Shown here: in pieces, positions 35,776-45,411 of the stretch
Layout of the letters: every line of letters begins with the position of its first letter
How positions within the stretch are numbered: the first letter of the stretch is position 1
Assembly (NCBI GenBank): GCA_040385245.1
Contig: JAZKHT010000006.1
Coordinates: 1 to 64,000, forward strand
Length of the DNA stretch: 64,000 bases
From: JAZKHT01 sp040385245
GTDB lineage: Bacteria; Pseudomonadota; Alphaproteobacteria; Rhodobacterales; Rhodobacteraceae
Direction of reading: 5' to 3'
Notes under the pieces: generated by a model
What the model was told of the DNA's origin: nothing
The model's input: the letters and a program-made list of their open reading frames with translations, nothing else
Databases searched by the model: none
Program-made: the position numbers and the translations under genes

Positions 35776-36981
35776 TCAGGCGGGAATGGGGGTGCCGATG
35801 GTCTGGGTGGCGCGGGTCCAGTCGCGCGCCTGACCAGACAGCGTCCAGCCCATGCCGGGGCGACCGGGCACGGCGACGCGGCCATCCGCGATTTCAAGCC
35901 GTTCGTTGAACAGCACCTCCAGCCAGTGAAAATGTTCGATCCACGGTTCCTCGGGGAAGGCAGCCGCCAGATGGACGTGGATCTCCATCACCCAATGCGG
36001 GGCGATGGCGACGCGGTGTTCTTCGGCGGCAGCCATCGCCTTCAGGAACGGTGTGATCCCTCCGATCCGCAGCGCATCGACCTGACTGATGTCGCAGCCA
36101 CCCGCCTGCACCAGTCCGATCGCCTCGGCCGGCGAGGTCAGCATCTCGCCGGTGGCGATGGGTGTTGCCAGATCGCGGGCAAGGGCGGCGTGGCCTGCAA
36201 AATCCAGCGCATCCAGCGGTTCTTCGATGAAGGCAAGGCCCATGTCATCGACGATGCGACCGAATTGCAGCGCGTAAGTGCGGTCCCATTGCTGGTTAGC
36301 GTCGATCATCAGGGCCACATCGTCGGCCAGATGGTCGCGCATTGCACTGATCCGGCGCAGGTCTTCCTGCCCGTCCGGCTGGCCGACCTTCATCTTGATG
36401 CCGCCAATGCCAAGCGCCAGCGACCGGTCGGCGGCGGCCTTGATTTCGGGGATCGAGGCCTGAAGATACTGCCCTTCGGAATTGTAGATCCGCAGCGTGT
36501 CGCGGTGCGCGCCCAGCAATTTGGCCAGCGGCAGGTTGGCGCGACGGGCCTTCATGTCCCACAGCGCCACATCAAAGGCGGCGATGGTCTGATACGACAT
36601 GCCGCCCCGGCCCAGCGAATTGGTCTGCCAGCGCAGCAATTCCCACAACCGGCCGATGTCGTTGGGGTCTTGTCCCAGAATGCGCGGGGCGATTTCGTGG
36701 GCAAGAGCGAACATCCCCGCACCCCCCGCCCGCAGCGTGTAGGAAAAGCCCAGGCCGGTATGTCCCGCCTCGCTGACCATTTCGACGGCAAGGATATCGA
36801 CAGCGGCCAGCGGCGATTGCCGCCCCGTCAGAACCTTGGCGTCCGACAGCGGGTTTTGCAGCGGGATGACGATGTGGCTGATGGTCATGCCCGCAATTGC
36901 GTCCTGACTGGCGGCCCCACGGGGGGCACCGGCCAGCGGCGGACGGGCAGGGATCAGGCGTCGGGACAGATCAAGCGTCAT
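35776..36981 (-). CDS. Mandelate racemase-type enolase, galactarate/L-talarate dehydratase-like
   Basis: The 401-residue enzyme has the full enolase-superfamily set with mandelate-racemase spacing: base pair Lys196 and Lys198 (GIKMKV), metal ligands Asp227, Glu253 and Glu279, and catalytic His329 (APHW). The intervals 26-26-50 equal those in mandelate racemase. The C-terminal AAFPEEPWIEHFHWLE resembles L-talarate/galactarate dehydratases. Its product would be 5-keto-4-deoxyglucarate, the substrate of KdgD encoded two genes on. Its ATG overlaps the upstream stop by one base. I start at 36981, since upstream frame is within the dehydratase gene. Confidence 0.88.
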   Translation of the reverse strand: MTLDLSRRLIPARPPLAGAPRGAASQDAIAGMTISHIVIPLQNPLSDAKVLTGRQSPLAAVDILAVEMVSEAGHTGLGFSYTLRAGGAGMFALAHEIAPRILGQDPNDIGRLWELLRWQTNSLGRGGMSYQTIAAFDVALWDMKARRANLPLAKLLGAHRDTLRIYNSEGQYLQASIPEIKAAADRSLALGIGGIKMKVGQPDGQEDLRRISAMRDHLADDVALMIDANQQWDRTYALQFGRIVDDMGLAFIEEPLDALDFAGHAALARDLATPIATGEMLTSPAEAIGLVQAGGCDISQVDALRIGGITPFLKAMAAAEEHRVAIAPHWVMEIHVHLAAAFPEEPWIEHFHWLEVLFNERLEIADGRVAVPGRPGMGWTLSGQARDWTRATQTIGTPIPA

Positions 36982-38708
36982 CAGTTGATTACCGGTTCTG
37001 GGGTGGGGCCGCCGAAATCGGCGCGCAGAAAGTCGAAATCGCAGCCCTTGTCGGCCTGCTCGATATGTTTGTTGAAGATGAACCCATAGCCGCGTTCGTA
37101 ATGCGGTTGCGGCGCGACCCATGCGGCGCGACGGGTGGCAAGCTCGTCTTCGGGGACCAGCATGTTCAGGCTGCGCTCGGGGATGTTCAGGGCCACCATG
37201 TCGCCGGTCTGCAGCAGCGCCAGCGGCCCGCCGACCCAGGATTCAGGGGCCACATGCAGCACGCAGGCCCCGAAGGATGTGCCCGACATCCGCGCATCCG
37301 ACAGCCGCACCATATCGCGCAGGCCCAGCTTCAGCAGCGCCTTGGGCATCGGGATCATGCCCCATTCCGGCATCCCCGGTCCGCCCTGCGGGCCTGCGTT
37401 GCGCAGGACCAGAACAGTATCAGGGGTCATCGGATATTCGGGGTCATCGATGATCTTCTTCAACTCGGGATAGCTGTCGGCGACCAGCGCAGGGCCGGTG
37501 TGGATATGGAATTTCGGATCGCAGGCGGCGGGTTTGATCACGGCACCGTCGGGGCAGAGATTGCCCTTCAGCACGGCAAGCGATCCTTCGTGATAGACCG
37601 GGTTCGACAGCGGGCGGATCACGTCGGTGTTGTAGTTCTGTGCCGACTCCAACCCTTCGACCAGCGGGCGGCCCGTGACGGTGATGGCGGATGTGTCCAG
37701 CTTGTCACCCAGTTCGCGCATCAGCGCGCGCAGGCCACCGGCGTAATAGAAATCCTCCATCAGATAGCCTGTGCCGGACGGGCGGACATTGGCCAGAACG
37801 GGCGTCGTGCGACCGATCCGGTCCAAATCGTCCAGCTCCAGCGGGATGCCAGCGCGCCGCGACATGGCGATCAGGTGGATGATGGCATTGGTGGAACAGC
37901 CCGTGGCCATGGCCACCGTCACGGCGTTCTGCACTGCCGCCGCGTTCAGGATCTTGTCCGGGGTCAGGTCTTCCCAGACCATATCGACGATCCGCCGTCC
38001 GCATTGCGTGGACATGCGCTGATGGTTGGCATCCGGGGCGGGGATCGAGGATGCACCGGGCAGGGTCAGGCCCATCGCCTCGGCTATCGCGGTCATGGTG
38101 CTGGCGGTGCCCATCGTCATGCAATGGCCGTAGGACCGGGCAATGCCGCCCTCGATCCCGGTCCACTGGTCCTTGGTGATCGTTCCGGCGCGGCGTTCGT
38201 CCCAGAACTTGAACCCGTCCGTGCCCGATCCCAGCGTCTTGCCCGCGTAATTGCCGCGCAGCATCGGGCCTGCGGGTAGAAAGATGAACGGCACGCCCAT
38301 CGACAGCGCCCCCATCACCAGCCCCGGCGTGGTCTTGTCGCAGCCGCCCATCAGCACCGCCCCGTCAACCGGGTGGGACCGCAGCAGTTCTTCCGTCTCC
38401 ATCGCCAGCATGTTGCGATACAACATTGTCGTCGGCTTGACGTAGTTTTCCGACAGCGACAGCGCGGGCAGTTCCATCGGAAAGCCGCCCGCTTGCAGGA
38501 TGCCGCGCTTTACCCATTCCACCCGGTCCTTGAAATGCATGTGGCAGGGCTGCGCTTCGGACCAGGTGTTGAGGATGGCGACGATCGGGCGGCCTTCCCA
38601 ATCGACCGGGTCATATCCCATTTGCATGGTGCGGGACCGATGCCCAAAGCTGCGCAGATCATCCGGTGCCATCCAGCGGGCAGAGCGTAAGTCTTTGTAG
38701 TCTTTCAT
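36981..38708 (-). CDS. L-arabonate-type IlvD/Edd dehydratase
   Basis: The 575-residue enzyme has the Fe-S cysteines Cys55 (AQPCHMH), Cys123 (GGCDKTT) and Cys196 (YGHCMTMG), with family spacing 68 and 73. ARSYGHCMTMGTASTM and RMSTQCGRRIVDMVW are typical of arabonate-type dehydratases. It dehydrates a sugar acid such as L-arabonate, D-fuconate or galactonate to its 2-keto-3-deoxy form. It is the first gene of the operon, 52-65 bases from the palindrome that likely binds the divergent GntR regulator, so it is probably under its control. Confidence 0.9.
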   Translation of the reverse strand: MKDYKDLRSARWMAPDDLRSFGHRSRTMQMGYDPVDWEGRPIVAILNTWSEAQPCHMHFKDRVEWVKRGILQAGGFPMELPALSLSENYVKPTTMLYRNMLAMETEELLRSHPVDGAVLMGGCDKTTPGLVMGALSMGVPFIFLPAGPMLRGNYAGKTLGSGTDGFKFWDERRAGTITKDQWTGIEGGIARSYGHCMTMGTASTMTAIAEAMGLTLPGASSIPAPDANHQRMSTQCGRRIVDMVWEDLTPDKILNAAAVQNAVTVAMATGCSTNAIIHLIAMSRRAGIPLELDDLDRIGRTTPVLANVRPSGTGYLMEDFYYAGGLRALMRELGDKLDTSAITVTGRPLVEGLESAQNYNTDVIRPLSNPVYHEGSLAVLKGNLCPDGAVIKPAACDPKFHIHTGPALVADSYPELKKIIDDPEYPMTPDTVLVLRNAGPQGGPGMPEWGMIPMPKALLKLGLRDMVRLSDARMSGTSFGACVLHVAPESWVGGPLALLQTGDMVALNIPERSLNMLVPEDELATRRAAWVAPQPHYERGYGFIFNKHIEQADKGCDFDFLRADFGGPTPEPVIN

Positions 38709-38759
38709 GATTGTCCCCGAACTGGTGCGGCTGGGCGCTGTGGCCTTGACTTCATATCC

Positions 38760-38773
38760 ACTAATATATTAGT
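38760..38773. promoter_or_regulatory. Palindromic operator for the GntR regulator, catabolic promoter
   Basis: ACTAATATATTAGT is a perfect 14-base palindrome of AT-rich sequence in GC-rich DNA, between the divergent catabolic operon and the GntR gene. A copy with one changed base lies at 47065-47078 before the Dpp-type importer operon. FCD-type GntR proteins bind as dimers to such short palindromes. Confidence 0.8.
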
Positions 38774-38837
38774 TGAACAGTGGTTGCAACCCGGATTCCG
38801 CCGTGATGTGATTGCGGCGTGGTATGCGAGGGGACCT

Positions 38838-39560
38838 ATGGACAACGGCGCTTTGGTGGACAGTCTGCACCGCTTTGCGGCCATCGGTGGGCCGGGGGCT
38901 GCACAATCGGCGGCGGCCCGCACGTTGGAATCGCTGCGCCGCCGCATCATCGCGCTGGAGTTGCCGCCCGATACGGTGTTGTCGCGCAACGATCTGGCCC
39001 GCGAATATGACATCAGCCAGACCCCCCTGCGCGAAGCGTTGCAGCGGCTTGAGGCCGAGGGGCTGGTGGACATCTACCCCCAGTCGCGCACCGTGGTGAC
39101 GCGCATCGACACCGACCAGATCCACGAGGCGCATTTCCTGCGCATCGCCGTCGAAACCGAAGTGTTGCGTCGGCTGGCGCAAAGCTGTGATGACGCGACC
39201 CTTGCCCGGCTGAAGATGATCGTCAGCCTGCAGGAAACGCTGGCCACGAACCCCGCCGAACTGCCCGCGTTTCAGGAACTGGACGAGGTGTTCCATCAAA
39301 CCCTGATGGCCGCCGTCGGTCAGCCCGGACTGCACACGCTGCTTCGCGCGCGGTCGGGCCACCTGAACCGAGTGCGCAGGCTTGATCTGCCGGGCGAAGG
39401 CAAGATCAGGCGCATCCTGCAAGGGCACCGCGACATTATCGCGGCCCTTGCCGCCCACGACCCCGACGCCGCCCAAAGTGCGATCCGCGATCACCTGAGC
39501 CAGACCGTCAGCCGTCTTGATGAACTGCGCACGTTGCATCCCACCTATTTCCGCGCCTGA
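38838..39560 (+). CDS. GntR-family regulator, FadR/FCD subgroup
   Basis: The 240-residue protein has an N-terminal winged HTH (about 22-88, with LSRNDLAREYDISQTPLREALQRL) and an all-helical FCD ligand domain (about 100-230). FCD domains typically bind a carboxylic acid with a metal; His residues in EAHFLR, VFHQTL and RDHLSQT fit the metal site. The start at 38838 has GAGGGG upstream. It diverges from the sugar-acid operon and converges with the importer operon, so its effector is probably a sugar acid such as a uronate or aldarate. Confidence 0.92.
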   Translation: MDNGALVDSLHRFAAIGGPGAAQSAAARTLESLRRRIIALELPPDTVLSRNDLAREYDISQTPLREALQRLEAEGLVDIYPQSRTVVTRIDTDQIHEAHFLRIAVETEVLRRLAQSCDDATLARLKMIVSLQETLATNPAELPAFQELDEVFHQTLMAAVGQPGLHTLLRARSGHLNRVRRLDLPGEGKIRRILQGHRDIIAALAAHDPDAAQSAIRDHLSQTVSRLDELRTLHPTYFRA

Positions 39561-39588
39561 CGCCCGCAGTCTATCGCCCGCCGGCCTC

Positions 39589-40971
39589 TTATTGCCCGCC
39601 TGTCAGTACTACGAACACTGGCAACAGGCTGACAGCGGCCAGTGCCGAAAAGCCAAGGTTCCACCCCCAAGTCAGTTGGCGCGGCGCTATGCCCGTCACC
39701 CGGTCGATCAGCAGGACGGGCGTGGCAAAGGGCGAAAACGTGATCGACAGCGCCCAACCGCAGGATATCGCAAAGGCGATCAGCGTCGGGTCGGCGGGCA
39801 AAACAGGCAAGGCACCGAAAAGACTGCCAAAGAACACCGCCATCATGATCGGACTTAGCGCAAACAGGCTAAGCCCCGACAGCGCCAGCGGGATCGACCA
39901 CAGCAGCAGATAATCCGGCATCGCATCCAGCCGCAGCGCGGATGCAAGCTGTGCCGCAGGTACCAGATCGGCAGCCACCCGGCCCACATAGCCCGAACAG
40001 GCCAGCGTCACCGCCACCGGGGCCGATCCGGGCAGGTTGACCATCACAGCGGTCAGACGCCCGCCAATACGATGCCGCCCGGCCCAGCCCACCTGTGCCG
40101 CGTGCCAGCCCAGCAGCATCAGCGGGCAACTGATCAAAAGGCCCGTCACGATGCTGCCGCCCGTCAGACGGGAAAACACAACGCTCATCCCGAACAGCCA
40201 GCCGCAGGCCAGCGCGAACCGCCCCACAGCTGCCCATGGCACCGGGGCCGCGACGCGCGGGCGGCGCGGGCGCAGGTGGCGAAACCGCAGCCAGTCTTCG
40301 GCCGCACCGACGATCAGGATCAGCACGAACACCACAAGGCCGATCACCAGCCAGCGGGTGCGGTCCGTGCCGGGGATCAGACTTGCCACCACAAGGGGCG
40401 CAATGGCGGTCGGCGACCAGATCACCGACCAGCCAAAGCCGCGCAGCAGCGCCGACACCTGCCGACGCTGCCGCACCGGGTTCAGCCCGTCATCCGGGCC
40501 ATCGCTGATGCCGCGCTGTATCAAGGGCACCAGAAAGCTGACAGTGCCGATGTTGAACATCACAGCCAGCACCGCTGTGCCCACGTTCAGCGCCCAATAC
40601 CGCCGCCCCGGCGGCTGGCGCGTCAGATATATCCCGCAGGTCGCGACGGATGGCGAACGCGCCGCCGCCTCGTTCAGCAGCCCAAGTGCGATGATAAAGC
40701 ACATCAGGTACGCCGCCTGATCCATCGCCCCGGCCAGCACAACCTCAGCGCGGTCGCCATGCCAAAGCATCACCAAACCACTAAGCGCCGCGACAAGACC
40801 CAGCAGATACGTCTCGCGCAGACCCAATCTGCGCAACGAAATGGCCGCCCCGACGACGACGACGACAAACCCCCAGGCGGCAAAGCGAAGCACGCCCGAT
40901 GGCTGCATCAGCAGGCCGAGCCCCGCCAGCATCACCCCCAGCAGCGCGATGGCCAGCAAGGATTGTCGCAT
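39589..40971 (-). CDS. Polytopic membrane protein, putative transporter of unknown family
   Basis: The 460-residue protein has about 11-12 hydrophobic helices and few charged loops. I see no signature of a named transporter. The closing motifs SPFATPVLLIDRVTG (about 415-429) and repeated GLLISCPLMLLGW-type segments suggest a permease with internal repeats. It ends the importer operon and starts four bases after the hydroxyacid dehydrogenase stop, so it could export a by-product or import a second sugar acid. Function is not assignable. Confidence 0.75.
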   Translation of the reverse strand: MRQSLLAIALLGVMLAGLGLLMQPSGVLRFAAWGFVVVVVGAAISLRRLGLRETYLLGLVAALSGLVMLWHGDRAEVVLAGAMDQAAYLMCFIIALGLLNEAAARSPSVATCGIYLTRQPPGRRYWALNVGTAVLAVMFNIGTVSFLVPLIQRGISDGPDDGLNPVRQRRQVSALLRGFGWSVIWSPTAIAPLVVASLIPGTDRTRWLVIGLVVFVLILIVGAAEDWLRFRHLRPRRPRVAAPVPWAAVGRFALACGWLFGMSVVFSRLTGGSIVTGLLISCPLMLLGWHAAQVGWAGRHRIGGRLTAVMVNLPGSAPVAVTLACSGYVGRVAADLVPAAQLASALRLDAMPDYLLLWSIPLALSGLSLFALSPIMMAVFFGSLFGALPVLPADPTLIAFAISCGWALSITFSPFATPVLLIDRVTGIAPRQLTWGWNLGFSALAAVSLLPVFVVLTGGQ

Positions 40972-40975
40972 CGCG

Positions 40976-41917
40976 TCAGTTGACGGCTGTCAGCAACGGG
41001 CGTCCGGCGAAATGCGCGGCCAGATTGTCCACGACCAGTTGCGCCATCGCTGCGCGGGTTTCTTCGGTGCCGCTGGCGTGGTGGGGATACAGGGTGACAT
41101 TCGGCAGATGCGTCAGCGCGAGGTTCGCGTCGGGTTCGGTGGCAAAGACGTCCAGCGCGGCCGACCCCAGCCCGCCATCGGTCAGCGCGGCGATCAGTGC
41201 GGCTTCGTCCACCACAGACCCGCGCGCGACGTTGACCAGCGTGCCCTGCGGACCCAGCGCGCGGATTACCGCATCACTGATCAGCCCCTTGGTGCCGGCC
41301 CCACCCGCGACGATGACAATCAGGATATCCGCCCAAGCGGCCAGTGCCAGCAGATCGGGCTGGAACGGCAAGGCGACATCGGCCTTGGGCGTGCGGCTGA
41401 AATAGGCGATGTCCAGCCCCACCGCCTGCGCGCGGGCGATGATCGCCTGCCCGATGCGGCCCATGCCGACAATCCCCAACCGCTTGCCCCGGACGGCCGA
41501 TTGCAGCGGGAACATGCCGTTCTTTGCCCAATCGCCGCTGCGCACATAATCGTGCCCCCGGATCAGGTTGCGCCGCGCGGCCAACGTCAGCATCAGCGCC
41601 GTGTCGGCCACGTCGTCATACAGCGCATCCGACGTGTTGGTCAGTTTGATCCCGCGTTCGGTCAGGGCGGTAACGTCGATTGTCTCGTACCCCGCCGACG
41701 CGCAGGCGACCACCTTCAGGGCGGGCAGGGCGCTGATCAGCGCGCGGTCAAGGCTGGCGTGGCCGTTGGTCACGATGGCCTGCACGTTTTGCCCCACATC
41801 CGCCAGAAGGGCCGCCTTGTCAGCGGCAAGGTCATAGCGGTGCAGGGTATAGGCGGCCGCAAGCGCCTGCATCTGCGCGGGGCGGGTGGGGTAAAGAACC
41901 AGAACGTCAGGCTTCAT
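40976..41917 (-). CDS. D-isomer-specific 2-hydroxyacid dehydrogenase (GhrB-like)
   Basis: The 313-residue enzyme has the NAD(P) motif LGIVGMGRIGQAI near 146 and catalytic residues in VNVARGSVVDE, FATEPDA and LYPHHASG. The overall pattern resembles glyoxylate/hydroxypyruvate reductases. Its start overlaps the ATPase stop by four bases, so it is cotranslated with the importer. Its presence suggests that the imported compound or a product is a 2-oxo or 2-hydroxy acid. Confidence 0.88.
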   Translation of the reverse strand: MKPDVLVLYPTRPAQMQALAAAYTLHRYDLAADKAALLADVGQNVQAIVTNGHASLDRALISALPALKVVACASAGYETIDVTALTERGIKLTNTSDALYDDVADTALMLTLAARRNLIRGHDYVRSGDWAKNGMFPLQSAVRGKRLGIVGMGRIGQAIIARAQAVGLDIAYFSRTPKADVALPFQPDLLALAAWADILIVIVAGGAGTKGLISDAVIRALGPQGTLVNVARGSVVDEAALIAALTDGGLGSAALDVFATEPDANLALTHLPNVTLYPHHASGTEETRAAMAQLVVDNLAAHFAGRPLLTAVN

Positions 41918-43542
41918 GCAGGCAGGCTTTCCAAATGGCGGGTGGCGCGACGGGCGGCTTGCACCGCAGGATCGGGATCAAGCGACGCGGCCAGCAGGTT
42001 GCGTGTATAGGTTTCGCGGGGCGCGTCAAAGACCTGCCGCACCGATCCCTGTTCCACGATATGCCCGCCCTGCATCACGATGACACGGTCGGCAAAATCA
42101 CGCACCACCGGCAGATCGTGGGCGATGAAGATATAGCTGAGACCCAACCGCTTGCGCAGATCGTCCAGCAACTGGATCACCTGCGCCTGAATGGACACAT
42201 CGAGCGCTGACACTGCCTCGTCGCAGACGATAACGCGGGGTTCCAGCGCAAGGGCGCGGGCAATGGCGATGCGCTGACGCTGACCACCGGAGAACTGGTG
42301 GGCATAGCGGTGCGCGTGTTCGGGCGACAGTCCGACCTGCGCCAGCAGTTCGGCCACCCGGTCGCGCCATTTCGCGCGGGGCAGGATATCGGGGTGGATC
42401 ACCCAAGCCTCTGATATCAGGTCATAAACCGACATGCGCGGGTTCAGGCTTTGCGTCGGGTCCTGAAACACCATCTGGATGTCGCGGCGCATCTTGAACA
42501 ACTCGCGCGGCGACAGGGCAAAGAGATCGCGCCCTTTGTAGATGGCGCGACCCGCGGTCGGTTCTTCCAGCCGCAACAGCGTTTTGGCCAGCGTTGATTT
42601 GCCAGACCCGCTTTCGCCGACGATGGCCAGCGTCTCGCCTTCTTCCAGCGTGAAATCGGCCCCCACCAGCGCGTCAAAGGCACCATAGGTCTTTGACAAC
42701 CCGGTCACGCGCAACAGGGGTTCCGCAGCACCGGGCCGGGGTTCGGCCATGGCGCCCTTGCCGGGGGCAGCCCCGATCAGACGTTTTGTATAGGGGTGCT
42801 GGGGGTTTGCATAAACCTCTGCGGCGGTGCCTTGTTCGACGATCTCGCCGCCGTTCATCACCACGACGCGGTCTGCCACTTCGGCCACGACGCCCAGATC
42901 GTGGGTGATCAGCAACAGCCCCATGCCGGTTTCGGCCTGCAACTGCTCCAGCAGGGTCAGGATCTGCGCCTGCACCGTCACATCAAGGGCAGTCGTCGGT
43001 TCGTCCGCAATCAGGATATCGGGCCGCAAGGCCAGCGCCATGGCGATCATCAGGCGCTGCCGTTGCCCGCCTGAAAACTGGTGCGGATATTTCCTGGCCG
43101 ACGCGGCGGGGTTCGGGATGCCCACCTTTTCCAGCAGGGCAATGGTTTCCCGCTGCGCCTGCGCCCGCGCGGTGCCGTGGATCACCATCGTCTCTTCGAT
43201 CTGCCAGCCCACCGAATAGACCGGGTTCAGATGGCTGAGAGGGTCTTGAAAGATCATGGCAATGCGCCGCCCGTTGATCTTCAGCCGCTCTTCCGTGGTC
43301 ATCTTCAGCAGGTCGCGCCCTTCGAACAGCAAGGCACCACTGGTGATCTCGCCGGGGGGGCAGTCGATCAGGTCCATGATGGCACTGGCGGAAACGGACT
43401 TTCCCGATCCGCTTTCGCCCAGAATGGCCAGCACTTCGCCCCGGTCAAGATGCCAGCTTACGTTTTTGACCGCATGGACCGGACCGCGCACGGTGTGGAA
43501 GGTGACAGACAGGTTCTGCACCTCAAGCAGGTGATCAGCCAT
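41914..43542 (-). CDS. Fused two-domain ABC ATPase (DppD-DppF type)
   Basis: The 542-residue protein contains two complete ABC domains. The first has Walker A GESGSGKS, signature FSGGQRQRLMIAMAL and Walker B ILIADEPTTALD. The second has GESGSGKST, FSGGQRQRIAIARAL and VIVCDEAVSALD. Both bear the oligopeptide-transporter extension (HPYTKRLI after the first). Many operons encode these as two genes. GGAGG lies upstream of the ATG at 43542. It powers the two Dpp-type permeases encoded upstream. Confidence 0.95.
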   Translation of the reverse strand: MADHLLEVQNLSVTFHTVRGPVHAVKNVSWHLDRGEVLAILGESGSGKSVSASAIMDLIDCPPGEITSGALLFEGRDLLKMTTEERLKINGRRIAMIFQDPLSHLNPVYSVGWQIEETMVIHGTARAQAQRETIALLEKVGIPNPAASARKYPHQFSGGQRQRLMIAMALALRPDILIADEPTTALDVTVQAQILTLLEQLQAETGMGLLLITHDLGVVAEVADRVVVMNGGEIVEQGTAAEVYANPQHPYTKRLIGAAPGKGAMAEPRPGAAEPLLRVTGLSKTYGAFDALVGADFTLEEGETLAIVGESGSGKSTLAKTLLRLEEPTAGRAIYKGRDLFALSPRELFKMRRDIQMVFQDPTQSLNPRMSVYDLISEAWVIHPDILPRAKWRDRVAELLAQVGLSPEHAHRYAHQFSGGQRQRIAIARALALEPRVIVCDEAVSALDVSIQAQVIQLLDDLRKRLGLSYIFIAHDLPVVRDFADRVIVMQGGHIVEQGSVRQVFDAPRETYTRNLLAASLDPDPAVQAARRATRHLESLPA

Positions 43543-44464
43543 TCTTTTTGCCTCCGATTTCCAGCCGCCAGCGTTGCTGCGGGTCAAGGGCCACGCGCAG
43601 CCAGTTCGACAACAGGTTCAGGCTAAGGGTGGTCAGGATGATCGCAAGGCCGGGCCAGAACGACAGCCACCACGCATTGGTCAGATAGCTGCGCCCTTGG
43701 CTGACCATCAGACCCCAGGTGATCTCCGGCGCCTGAATCCCGATCCCAAGGAAGGAGAGCGAGCTTTCCGCCAGCATGACAAAGGCGAAATCCAGCGTGG
43801 CGATGGTCAGAAGGGTCGGCAGAACCACGGGCAGGATGTGGCGGAACACGATCCGCAGGTCGGACGCACCCATGACGCGGGCGGCTTGCACGAACATCCT
43901 CTCGCGCACTTCAAGCACCTCGGCGCGGGTGGTGCGCAGATAGACGGGGATGCGGGTGATCGCCAGCACGAGGATGATGTTGGCGACAGACGGCTCCAGC
44001 ATATACAGCACGATCACCGCCAGCAGCAGTGACGGGAACGACATGATCACATCGGCAAGGCGCGGGATGGCCTGCGACGCGCGTCCCCGCGAATAGCCGG
44101 CGACCAGCCCCAGTGACGAGCCGATCACCATCGAACAGGCCACGGCCCCGGCGGCCACCATCATCGTGTTTTGCGCGGCAACGATGATGCGCGCCAGCAG
44201 GGGCCGCCCCAGCGCATCGCCGCCCAGCACATAAAGCCAGCCCTTCGACAGATCGAACGGCACACTGTTGCGCCCGCGCAGGTTCTGTTTGTTGGCAACA
44301 GTGTCCAGCAGCCACGGGCCGATCAGCGCGCAGATCAGCACCAACAGCAGAAACAGCGCCGCCACGGTGGCGAAACGGTCGGCCAGCAGCATCCGCAGCA
44401 CCGCACGCGGACCGGAAACTTCGGCCTTGGGGGTAACGGCGGGTGGGGGAAGGATTTCGGTCAT
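43535..44464 (-). CDS. Dpp/Opp-type ABC permease (DppC type)
   Basis: The 309-residue inner-membrane protein has an N-terminal OppC-type region, then six helices and the EAA-like loop QAARVMGASDLRIVFRHILP near 196-215. GAG six bases before 44464 supports that start; an in-frame ATG at 44470 is an alternative. It overlaps the ATPase gene by eight bases. It pairs with the DppB-type permease encoded just upstream. Confidence 0.92.
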   Translation of the reverse strand: MTEILPPPAVTPKAEVSGPRAVLRMLLADRFATVAALFLLLVLICALIGPWLLDTVANKQNLRGRNSVPFDLSKGWLYVLGGDALGRPLLARIIVAAQNTMMVAAGAVACSMVIGSSLGLVAGYSRGRASQAIPRLADVIMSFPSLLLAVIVLYMLEPSVANIILVLAITRIPVYLRTTRAEVLEVRERMFVQAARVMGASDLRIVFRHILPVVLPTLLTIATLDFAFVMLAESSLSFLGIGIQAPEITWGLMVSQGRSYLTNAWWLSFWPGLAIILTTLSLNLLSNWLRVALDPQQRWRLEIGGKKNG

Positions 44465-44471
44465 TGTCATC

Positions 44472-45386
44472 TCAGTACCGGATGCGCGGATCAAGCACCG
44501 CATAAGCCAGGTCGATCAGCAGGTTCATCAAAAAGATCGCAAGCGCCGTCACCATGATTGCGGCCAGCACCACGGTAAAATCGCGTTGCAGAATGCTGTC
44601 GATCATCAGTTTGCCGACGCCCGGAAAGCCAAAGATGGACTCGACGACCACAGCCCCGTTCAGCATCCCCGCCGCCTGATCGCCGATGACTGTGACCACC
44701 GGCAACATCCCGTTGCGCAGGGCATGGACAAAGATCACCGGGCGCGGGCGAACCCCCTTGGCGCGGGCGGTCTTGACATAAGCCGACGACAGCGCAGCGA
44801 TCATCGACCCGCGCACGACCTGCAGGATCAGGCCGAAGGGACGGATGAACAGCACCGATATCGGCATGACCCAGTGCCAGACCGATCCGGTGCCCGATGT
44901 GGGCAACCAGCCAAGATGCACCGAAAACAGCACGATCCCGACGATGGCGATCCAGAAGTCGGGGGCCGATGCCCCGATCAGCGAAAAGAACGTGGCAACC
45001 CGGTCAAACAGCCCGCCGACACGGAACGCGGCCAGCGACCCGATCAGGATGGCGGCGGCGGTGACAAGCGTCATGGTGATCAGCGCAAGGGCCAGCGTCC
45101 ATTTGAACGCCTCCAGCACCACTTCCAGCGCAGGGCGCGATTTTCGAATGCTGTCGCCGAAATCCAGCCGCGCCAGATCGACGACGTAATTGAAGAACTG
45201 CACCATCAGCGGGTCGTTCAGGCCGTGGATCACGCGGAACTGTTCGCGGGCCTCAAGGCTGGCATCGACAGGCAGGTACAGCGATGTCGGGTCCCCGGTC
45301 AGCCGGGACAGAAAGAAGACCAGCACGATCAGCGCCAGCAGCGATATGGCGCTGGCGACAGCGCGTTTGCCGATGAAGGTTTTCAT
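44472..45386 (-). CDS. Dpp/Opp-type ABC permease (DppB type)
   Basis: The 304-residue inner-membrane protein has the DppB order: a first helix (AISLLALIVLVFFLSRLTGDP), a periplasmic loop and a five-helix permease domain with the EAA-like loop KTARAKGVRPRPVIFVHALR near 195-214. AAGGGGA precedes its ATG. It is separated from the binding-protein gene by a strong hairpin. Confidence 0.93.
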   Translation of the reverse strand: MKTFIGKRAVASAISLLALIVLVFFLSRLTGDPTSLYLPVDASLEAREQFRVIHGLNDPLMVQFFNYVVDLARLDFGDSIRKSRPALEVVLEAFKWTLALALITMTLVTAAAILIGSLAAFRVGGLFDRVATFFSLIGASAPDFWIAIVGIVLFSVHLGWLPTSGTGSVWHWVMPISVLFIRPFGLILQVVRGSMIAALSSAYVKTARAKGVRPRPVIFVHALRNGMLPVVTVIGDQAAGMLNGAVVVESIFGFPGVGKLMIDSILQRDFTVVLAAIMVTALAIFLMNLLIDLAYAVLDPRIRY

Positions 45387-45411
45387 CGCATCCCCTTTCC
45401 CAAAAGGAACA

